From JALYUA01 sp038239305 (GTDB lineage Bacteria > Acidobacteriota > Thermoanaerobaculia > UBA5066 > Gp7-AA6): DNA of 28,989 nucleotides. Every line of letters begins with the position of its first letter. The stretch's first letter is position 1. The stretch is from contig JBBSEW010000051.1 of NCBI GenBank assembly GCA_038239305.1, positions 1-28,989 on the forward strand, written 5' to 3'. Made by a program: the position numbers and the translations under genes. A model generated the notes under the pieces. It was not told the DNA's origin and searched no databases. It saw only the letters and a list, made by a program, of their open reading frames with translations. Positions 16,008-21,297 of this stretch are shown here, piece by piece.

Positions 16008-16778
16008 GTGCGCGTTTGCGTTCTCGCATCCGGATCCGGCGGGAATGCGTGTGTCATCGAGAGCGGCACGACGCGCATCCTCGTGGACGCCGGCTTGTCG
16101 GGGCGTGAGCTCGAGCGGCGGATGCGGCCGCGGGGGATCGAACCCGAGTCGATCACCGCGATATTCGTGACCCACGAGCACGGCGACCACTGCTCGGGGG
16201 CCCTCGCGTTCTCGACCCGCTGGGGTTGTCCGATCTTCACGACGCCCGGGACGGCTTCCGCGATCGGGCTCGAGGGAGATCTCTTCTCGCCTTTCGTGGC
16301 CGTGGACCCCCTGCGGGAAGGCCGGGTGGGCGCGATCGGTTTCCGCGCCTACGCCACGCCCCACGACGCGAACGAGTCCGTCGCTTATGCGTTCGAGAGC
16401 GGCGACGCGCGACTCGTCATCGCGTCCGATCTCGGCCGGGCCGAGGCGAGCTTCGTCTCCTTCCTCCGCGACGCGACGACACTTCTCATCGAGTTCAACC
16501 ACGACGAAGACATGCTCCGCGACGGGCCCTACACGTGGTATCTCAAGAAGAGGATCTCCGGTGGGTGGGGCCATCTGTCGAACCGCCAGTCGGCGTTCGC
16601 CGTTCGCGGCTCGGCCGGTCCCCGTTTGAAACGCGTGATCGCGACGCATCTCTCGCGCGCGAACAACGCGCCCGCCCTGGCCCTCGCGGCTCTCTCCGAA
16701 GCGCTGGACCGCGCGGAGTGCGCCGCCTCGTACGACGTCGCGGATCAGATTCTCGGGTACGATCCCTTCGAAGCATGA
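16008..16778 (+). CDS. MBL-fold metal-dependent hydrolase (YycJ/WalJ-like)
   Basis: A 256-residue soluble metallo-beta-lactamase-fold protein. The metal motif H56-E-H58-G-D60-H61 (FVTHEHGDHCSG) is intact. The N-terminus MRVCVLASGSGGNACVIESG matches the SGSxGN start of the YycJ/WalJ group, and downstream histidines occur in YATPHDANESVAYAFE (about 110) and IATHLSRANN (about 212). WalJ-type enzymes have been linked to exonuclease activity in DNA repair; the substrate is not provable here. The GTG start is chosen because it begins the conserved MRVCVLASGS. It is followed after 10 bases by purS, so it is probably co-transcribed with purine genes. Confidence 0.87.
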   Translation: MRVCVLASGSGGNACVIESGTTRILVDAGLSGRELERRMRPRGIEPESITAIFVTHEHGDHCSGALAFSTRWGCPIFTTPGTASAIGLEGDLFSPFVAVDPLREGRVGAIGFRAYATPHDANESVAYAFESGDARLVIASDLGRAEASFVSFLRDATTLLIEFNHDEDMLRDGPYTWYLKKRISGGWGHLSNRQSAFAVRGSAGPRLKRVIATHLSRANNAPALALAALSEALDRAECAASYDVADQILGYDPFEA

Positions 16779-16788
16779 GAGAGCTCTC

Positions 16789-17031
16789 GTGAAGGTCGAA
16801 GTCCGCGTCTATCCCCGCGACGGCATCCTGGATCCCCAGGGCAAGGCGATCGCCGCCGCGCTGGTCCGCCTCGGCCACTCCTCGGTGCAGGAAGTGCGCG
16901 CGGGGAAAGTTTTCTTTCTCGACGTCAGCCAGAAGGATCCGGCCGCGGCGGAGGCCGAAGCTCGCAAGATGGCCGAGGAGCTGCTCGCGAACACGGTGAT
17001 CGAGGGCTTCGACGTCCGCGTATTGAGCTGA
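16789..17031 (+). CDS. purS: Phosphoribosylformylglycinamidine synthase subunit PurS
   Basis: An 80-residue protein, the normal PurS length, with the family pattern: a beta strand KVEVRVYPRDGILDPQGKAI, then the conserved VRAGKVFFLDV and a final helix and strand ending LLANTVIEGFDVRVL. PurS bridges PurL and PurQ in the FGAM synthase complex (purine pathway, FGAR to FGAM). The start is GTG 16789 after a GAGAGAG-type ribosome binding site that overlaps the end of the upstream gene. purQ follows after 30 bases. Confidence 0.93.
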   Translation: MKVEVRVYPRDGILDPQGKAIAAALVRLGHSSVQEVRAGKVFFLDVSQKDPAAAEAEARKMAEELLANTVIEGFDVRVLS

Positions 17032-17061
17032 TAGCCGATAGCTGGCAGCCCGGAGCTTCCC
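17027..17061 (+). repeat. Five-unit heptamer mini-array ending at the purQ start
   Basis: gctgata, gccgata, gctggca, gcccgga and gcttccc follow in exact 7-base register from the last codons of purS to the base before the purQ ATG. Units share only the leading GC and a loose pattern, so it could be chance or a decayed array. The GGAG within it (17052-17055) may serve as the purQ ribosome binding site. Confidence 0.4.
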
Positions 17062-17766
17062 ATGAACTTCGCGATCGTCGTCTTCCCCGGATCCAACTGC
17101 GACGAAGACTGCGCCTACGTCGCCCGGGAGCTCCTCGGGTGCGAGGCGAATCTCATCTGGCATGCCGACACCGATCTGAAGGGCGCCGACGTGGTCGTGG
17201 TGCCCGGCGGATTCGCGTACGGGGACTATCTCCGTGCCGGAGCGCTCGCTCGTTTCTCGCCGGTGATGGAAAGCGTCGCGAAGTTCGCGAAGGCGGGCGG
17301 ACCGGTGCTCGGGATCTGCAACGGCTTCCAGGTGCTTCTCGAGGCGGGAATGCTGCCGGGCGCGATGCGGGTCAACCGCGGCCTCCGGTACGTCTGCCGG
17401 GACGTGTTCCTGAAGGTCGAGAACACCGACACGCCCTTCACCCGCCTGTATGACCGGGGGGCCGTCGTGAAGATGCCGGTCGGGCACATGGAAGGAAACT
17501 ACACGGCGCCGGCCGCCGATCTGGACGCGCTGGAATCGGAGGGTCTCGTGGTCTTCCGCTACTGTGACGAGCAGGGCGAGGTCGTGGACAGCGCGAACCC
17601 GAACGGCGCCGATCGCGCCATCGCCGGCATCTGCAACGCGGCCGGAAACGTCGTCGGCCTCATGCCCCACCCGGATCGCTGCTCCGAGCCCCTGCTCGGC
17701 AACGACGCGGGGCTCCGGATGTTTCGGTCCGCCGTCGAGTCGATGGACGCGCGGGGAGCCCGTTAG
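17062..17766 (+). CDS. purQ: Phosphoribosylformylglycinamidine synthase subunit PurQ (glutaminase)
   Basis: A 234-residue class I glutamine amidotransferase that releases ammonia from glutamine for FGAM synthesis by PurL. Start motif FAIVVFPGSNCDED; oxyanion-hole region VVVVPGGFAYGDYLRAGA (44-61); nucleophile Cys86 in GICNGFQVL; catalytic His203 in MPHPDRCSEPLLG. The acidic residue two positions after the His is Asp205 where PurQ proteins usually have Glu (PHPER). This conservative change is unlikely to abolish activity. Its operon partners are purS and the MBL-fold gene upstream. purL, normally next to purQ, is 8.6 kb away. Confidence 0.95.
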   Translation: MNFAIVVFPGSNCDEDCAYVARELLGCEANLIWHADTDLKGADVVVVPGGFAYGDYLRAGALARFSPVMESVAKFAKAGGPVLGICNGFQVLLEAGMLPGAMRVNRGLRYVCRDVFLKVENTDTPFTRLYDRGAVVKMPVGHMEGNYTAPAADLDALESEGLVVFRYCDEQGEVVDSANPNGADRAIAGICNAAGNVVGLMPHPDRCSEPLLGNDAGLRMFRSAVESMDARGAR

Positions 17767-17809
17767 CGGCCGTCTTCCGGCGCTTTGGGATAGCATTTCC
17801 CGCCAACCC

Positions 17810-18571
17810 GTGATCCCCCACACCGCGCTGTCTTTTCTCGTCCTCCTGGCGACGGGCCCCGCGCCGTCCGGCGCCCCCCCTCGGGCGGACGCGGTCTATT
17901 CGTCCCATCTCATGGTCGACCAGGAGGTCGTCGTCGGATCGCGCATCACGGGAATCGTCGAGAGGATCGCCGTCGACCGAGGGACGGTCGTTCGAAAAGG
18001 CCAGCCTCTCGCGAATCTCGACTCCCGCGAGGCGGACGCGGACGTCCGGCAGACGAAAGAAGAAATGGAGCTGCGAAAGGCCGAGTTCGACCGCGCGCAG
18101 GCGCTCTCCTCGAGCAACGTGATGAGCCGGGCGGACCTCGACACGAGCCGGGCACAGTACGCCGTCTCGACCGCGGCGCACGAAAAGGCGAAGACTCTCC
18201 GCGACTACACGGTGATCCGCGCGCCGTTCGACGGCGTCGTCACCGAGAAGTACGCCCGCATCGGCCAAAAGGTGATCGACATCCTGAACCAGCCGCTCTT
18301 CAAAATCACGGCGTTCGAACCGCTGCTCGCGCGGATCTACGTCCCGGAAAAGGACCTGCTCCACGTCCGTCGGGGGGATGAGGTCGCGGTGACCCCGACG
18401 AACTTTCCCGAAGCCCGCGCGGCCGCGGTGATCGAGTACATCAGCCCCACCGTCGACGCTGGAAGCGGGACTTTCGAAGTCATCGTCCGTGTCCGGAGGC
18501 CCGCGGCGCGTTCCGTCCTCCGGCCGGGGATGGCGGTGAAGGTGAACCTTATCGGCCCGTCGGCGCCGTGA
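17810..18571 (+). CDS. Secreted periplasmic adaptor (HlyD / RND membrane-fusion protein family)
   Basis: A 253-residue protein from GTG 17810; the frame is open further upstream but overlaps purQ. The N-terminus is a signal peptide (hydrophobic LSFLVLLATGP, probable cleavage after PPRADA). Next is a lipoyl/biotinyl half-motif (SRITGIVERIAVDRGTVVRKGQPL, about 43-66), a short alpha-hairpin (about 70-130, VRQTKEEMELRKAEFDRAQAL), the second lipoyl half (YTVIRAPFDGVVTEKYARIGQKV) and a beta-barrel domain (about 165-253). It is shorter than usual membrane-fusion proteins (300-400). No pump gene is adjacent. Its last 4 bases overlap the histidine kinase start, tying it to the two-component pair. A possible -10 (TAGCAT, 17791-17796) precedes it. 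Inferred to work with the two HlyD-bearing fusions encoded on the opposite strand. Confidence 0.85.
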   Translation: MIPHTALSFLVLLATGPAPSGAPPRADAVYSSHLMVDQEVVVGSRITGIVERIAVDRGTVVRKGQPLANLDSREADADVRQTKEEMELRKAEFDRAQALSSSNVMSRADLDTSRAQYAVSTAAHEKAKTLRDYTVIRAPFDGVVTEKYARIGQKVIDILNQPLFKITAFEPLLARIYVPEKDLLHVRRGDEVAVTPTNFPEARAAAVIEYISPTVDAGSGTFEVIVRVRRPAARSVLRPGMAVKVNLIGPSAP

Positions 18572-19293
18572 CGGTCCCGTCGCGGCGGCCCCGCAATTCC
18601 TCGCGTCTGCGGACGGCACTCGATCAGGTGCTGGTGCACGACATTCGGAACATGGGATTCCGTCTGCAGATGCTGCGCGCCAATCTCGACGAGCACTATG
18701 GCGACCCCGAGTTCAAGCGATCCCTCCAGGACTTCCTCGCGTCGAGCATCGATCGGCTGGAGAGGATCGTCGGACGATGGTCGCGGGAGGCACCCTCCGT
18801 TCTCGTCAAGGTCGAGCTCGACGTCAATGGAATACTTCGCGAGATCGCGGAGAGCGCCCCGCGCCGGGGGGCGAAGTTTTCGGAGGCCGCTCCGTCGCGC
18901 CGTCCGGTTCTCGCGCTCTCTCTCGGCGCGGTACCCTCCGTTTGGGGCGATTCGTACCTGCTTCGCGACGCGCTCTCGAGCCTCGTGGAAAACGCGATGG
19001 AAGCCGCCCAGCCGTCTGGCAAGGTCGTCATCCGCACCTTTTCGCTGGGGAAGGGCGCCCGGACCCGCGCCGGCGTGGAGATCATCGATAACGGTGCGGG
19101 GATGTCGAAGCAGTTCCTGCAGGACCGTCTCTTTCTGCCTTTCGAGACGACCAAGCCGGACGGAGTGGGCCTCGGGCTCTCGACCGCCAGCGAGATCGTC
19201 CGAAATCATCGCGGGACGATTCGGGTGCGGAGCGAGCCGGGGCTCGGCACGGTCGTCCGCCTTTCCTTTCCGTCCGCCCGCTCGGATCCGTGA
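18568..19293 (+). CDS. Soluble histidine kinase without sensor domain (NtrB/PrsK-like core)
   Basis: A 241-residue protein consisting only of a dimerisation/phosphoacceptor segment and an ATPase domain. H box VLVHDIRNMGFRLQML with His24; N box SLVENAMEAAQ (Asn142); G1 IIDNGAGMS (173-180); F-box-like FLPFETTKPDG; G2 GVGLGLSTASEIV (199-211). The HD-(I/L)-(R/K)-N box resembles the PrsK group of kinases paired with sigma-54 activators. There is no transmembrane helix and no PAS or GAF domain, so the signal must come from a partner; the triple-GAF protein encoded nearby is an attractive but unproven candidate. The start overlaps the adaptor stop (ATGA) and the stop overlaps the regulator start (GTGA), so the three genes form one operon. 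Confidence 0.9.
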   Translation: MTVPSRRPRNSSRLRTALDQVLVHDIRNMGFRLQMLRANLDEHYGDPEFKRSLQDFLASSIDRLERIVGRWSREAPSVLVKVELDVNGILREIAESAPRRGAKFSEAAPSRRPVLALSLGAVPSVWGDSYLLRDALSSLVENAMEAAQPSGKVVIRTFSLGKGARTRAGVEIIDNGAGMSKQFLQDRLFLPFETTKPDGVGLGLSTASEIVRNHRGTIRVRSEPGLGTVVRLSFPSARSDP

Positions 19294-20660
19294 GCGCCGG
19301 CAAGAAACTGCTCGGTCGGATCCTCGTCGTCGAGGACGACCCGATCCTGCTCGACCAGCTCACATGGGCGCTCAAGGGCGAATTTGAGGTCGCCGGCGCA
19401 GGGGACGCGGACGCTGGCCGCAGGATTCTCGGCTCCGACCCGGATCTCTGTCTCTTCGATTTGAGGCTGCCTCCGAGTGGCGAGGTCCAGGAGGGGCTCG
19501 ACCTTCTCGCCGAAGCGCGCCGGCGGAATCCGGATGCGACGGTCGTCATGATGTCCGGCGAGGCAGATCACGCGGTGGCGCTCCGATCGGTCGCGCTCGG
19601 CGCGTTCGACTTCTTCCGAAAGCCGCTCGATCCCGCGGAGGTCCTCGTCATCCTCCGGCGTGCGCTCGAGCGCCGGAGGCTCGTTGCGGAGAATCGCGAG
19701 CTGAAGGAGAGCGCTCGGAGCGAAAAGGCGTTCGACCGTCTTCTCGGCGAGAGTGCGGGGATGCAGCGCCTGTTCAAGGACATCGATCGCGTCGCGCCCT
19801 CCGACGCCTCGGTGCTCATTCTGGGCGAAAGCGGAACGGGAAAGGAGCTGGTTGCCCACTCGATTCATGAGAGAAGCCTCCGGAAAAGCCACCCGTTCGT
19901 CGCGGTCAACGCATCCGCGTTTCCCGACACGCTGGCCGAATCCGAGCTCTTCGGGCACGAGCGAGGCGCCTTCACAGGAGCCGTGGCGCCCCGAGTCGGA
20001 CGTTTCGAGCTCGCGCAAGGCGGGACGATCTTCCTGGACGAGGTGGGGACGCTTTCACCGGCGGTGCAGGCGAAGCTGCTTCGTGTTCTCGAGACTCACG
20101 AAGTAATGCGGGTCGGCGGAACGCGGACCGTCTCGGCCGATTTCCGGCTGATCTCGGCGACCAACGAAGATCTCGAAGCGCGTGTTGCCTCCGGCGCCTT
20201 TCGCGAGGACCTCTTCTACCGGATCAACACGGTGTCGCTCACGATCCCGCCGTTGCGCGAGCGATCCGGCGACGTGTCGCTTCTGGCGGAACATTTCCTG
20301 GCGAAGTTCGCCGTGCGCCACCGCGTTTCCGAAAAAGGGCTTTCGAAGACCGTGCGCGAGCGTCTCGAGGCGCACCCCTGGAGAGGCAACGTCCGCGAGC
20401 TCGAGCACGCGATCGAAATGCTGGTTCTGTTTTCCGACGGCGAGACGATCGGGGAGGAGGACCTGCCCCGCGCGTTGCGGAGCTTGCCTTCCTCGGCGGC
20501 GCACCCGCCCGAGTCGTTTGCGGTGGCCGTCCAGGACTTCGAGCGTCAACTGCTTGCCGACACGATCGCGCAGGCCGGCGGAGTCAAGGCGGAGGCCGGG
20601 AGGAGGCTGAAGCTCGATCCCAATCAGATCAAGTACTTGTGCCGGAAGTACGGACTGTAA
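19290..20660 (+). CDS. Sigma-54-dependent response regulator (NtrC family; PrsR-like)
   Basis: A 456-residue enhancer-binding protein. Receiver domain 1-125: acidic pair E15/D16/D17, phospho-acceptor Asp57 (LCLFDLRLP) and Lys111 (FRKPLDP). AAA+ domain about 150-385: Walker A GESGTGKE (179-186), the sigma-54 contact loop GAFTGA (226-231), Walker B GGTIFLDEVG, and the arginine-finger region FREDLFYRIN. The C-terminal Fis-type helix-turn-helix (about 423-456) ends AGRRLKLDPNQIKYLCRKYGL. Every motif for sigma-54 activation is intact. It is translated from GTG 19290 overlapping the kinase stop. The sigma-54 promoter and palindrome directly downstream are the obvious candidate target. Its domain layout resembles the exosortase-associated PrsR regulators, but no exosortase or PEP-CTERM gene lies here. 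Confidence 0.95.
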   Translation: MSAGKKLLGRILVVEDDPILLDQLTWALKGEFEVAGAGDADAGRRILGSDPDLCLFDLRLPPSGEVQEGLDLLAEARRRNPDATVVMMSGEADHAVALRSVALGAFDFFRKPLDPAEVLVILRRALERRRLVAENRELKESARSEKAFDRLLGESAGMQRLFKDIDRVAPSDASVLILGESGTGKELVAHSIHERSLRKSHPFVAVNASAFPDTLAESELFGHERGAFTGAVAPRVGRFELAQGGTIFLDEVGTLSPAVQAKLLRVLETHEVMRVGGTRTVSADFRLISATNEDLEARVASGAFREDLFYRINTVSLTIPPLRERSGDVSLLAEHFLAKFAVRHRVSEKGLSKTVRERLEAHPWRGNVRELEHAIEMLVLFSDGETIGEEDLPRALRSLPSSAAHPPESFAVAVQDFERQLLADTIAQAGGVKAEAGRRLKLDPNQIKYLCRKYGL

Positions 20661-20693
20661 GCGCAAGCCGGTCCGCGTCGGAAAGCCACCCCG

Positions 20694-20727
20694 GGTGAAA
20701 TAATCAACCACGGTTGAAAATTTCGCC
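20694..20727. promoter_or_regulatory. 34-bp palindrome: likely upstream activator (enhancer) site
   Basis: Nested symmetric arms around 20710/20711: inner TCAACC (20704-20709) and GGTTGA (20712-20717), outer GGTGAAAT (20694-20701) and ATTTCGCC (20720-20727) with one mismatch. It is AT-rich compared with its surroundings and centred about 95 bases upstream of the -12 GC element, a typical distance for an NtrC-family binding site. It could also fold in the regulator mRNA, but there is no T-tract. Confidence 0.65.
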
Positions 20728-20791
20728 ACACGGGTCCCTGGACTTTTCCTTTAATTGCTTACAGATCATCACTTTAAGGCAGCGCGCAACC

Positions 20792-20806
20792 TGGCTTCCT
20801 CCTTGC
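20792..20806 (+). promoter_or_regulatory. Sigma-54 (-24/-12) promoter of the SAK-repeat gene
   Basis: TGGC (20792-20795) and TTGC (20803-20806) have the invariant GG and GC exactly 12 bases apart, as in the TGGCACG-N4-TTGCW consensus. Transcription would start near 20818, leaving a ~17-base leader that contains the ribosome binding site GGGAGG (20823-20828), 6 bases before the ATG at 20835. Confidence 0.8.
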
Positions 20807-20834
20807 GATGACAAGCGGAAAAGGGAGGAACGCC

Positions 20835-21215
20835 ATGGCAAACGAAGTGCGGGTGAAGTTGACGGAAGAGCAGAAGGCGAAGATCAAGGAGGGCACGGGC
20901 AAGGACATGACGGAGATCCGTGTGCAGAGCTTCGGCTCGAATCCGGCGTCGGCGCCCGATCATCTCTCGCCGAAGGCCTCGGCCCGATTCAGCGCGAGGA
21001 ATTCCGCAAAGCTTTCCGCCAAGAATGCCGCGCGCTTCAGCGCCCGAAATTCGGCGAAGCTCTCCGCGAAGCAGTCCGCTAAGCTCTCCGCAAAGCAGTC
21101 GGCGAAGCTTTCTGCGAAACAGTCGGCCAAGCTCTCCGCGAAGAACTCGGCCAAGCTCTCCGCGAGAGCCACCGCGCGGAACTCCGCCCGGAACTCCGCG
21201 AAGAGCGCCTTCTGA
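20835..21215 (+). CDS. SAK-repeat cationic peptide/protein (tetrapeptide-repeat; candidate secreted or processed product)
   Basis: A 126-residue protein I do not recognise as a named family. Residues 1-44 form a charged leader-like region (LTEEQKAKIKEGTGKDMTEI). Residues 45-124 are twenty in-register tetrapeptides SA(K/R)x, where x mostly alternates Leu/Phe with Asn/Gln, giving an octapeptide rhythm such as SAKLSAKQ. The protein has no Cys, no signal peptide, no transmembrane helix and a strongly positive repeat. Codons for identical tetrads differ (Ser as TCC, TCG, TCT, AGC; Ala as GCA, GCC, GCG, GCT), so the repeat appears held by selection on protein rather than recent DNA duplication. A sigma-54 promoter, strong ribosome binding site and intrinsic terminator make it a tightly controlled single-gene transcript. 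Alternatives: a RiPP-like precursor, a DNA/RNA-binding basic tail protein, or a structural surface polymer. Confidence 0.88.
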   Translation: MANEVRVKLTEEQKAKIKEGTGKDMTEIRVQSFGSNPASAPDHLSPKASARFSARNSAKLSAKNAARFSARNSAKLSAKQSAKLSAKQSAKLSAKQSAKLSAKNSAKLSARATARNSARNSAKSAF

Positions 21216-21238
21216 TTCGAGACTTCCCGGGTCTTTCC

Positions 21239-21270
21239 AAACGCCCCCCGTCGCGGGGGCGTTTTCTTTT
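21239..21270 (+). terminator. Rho-independent terminator after the SAK-repeat gene
   Basis: A 10-bp GC-rich perfect stem (aaacgccccc, 21239-21248, with gggggcgttt, 21255-21264), loop cgtcgc, then a T-rich run (ttttctttttt overlapping the stem end). It lies 23 bases after the SAK stop and between two converging transcripts. Confidence 0.88.
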
Positions 21271-21297
21271 TGGCCAGCCGTTCGGCCAGTCACCGCT

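Noticed and set aside
17700..17766. PurQ inactivation by loss of the catalytic Glu (HPDR instead of HPER)
   Set aside because: Asp is a conservative replacement, the Cys and His are intact, and the gene is full-length next to purS.
18568..20660. Exosortase/PEP-CTERM regulatory pair (PrsK/PrsR)
   Set aside because: The domain layout is similar, but no exosortase, PEP-CTERM protein or polysaccharide gene is present and the kinase lacks the PrsK membrane and GAF parts, so only a resemblance is noted.
20739..20758. Second sigma-54-like pair (TGG ... TTGC) upstream of the SAK promoter
   Set aside because: The GG-GC spacing is 17 rather than 12 bases, which is not functional for sigma-54.
20661..20834. 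Small RNA or riboswitch between the regulator and the SAK gene
   Set aside because: The palindrome and sigma-54 promoter explain the region; no known RNA structure or T-tract is visible.
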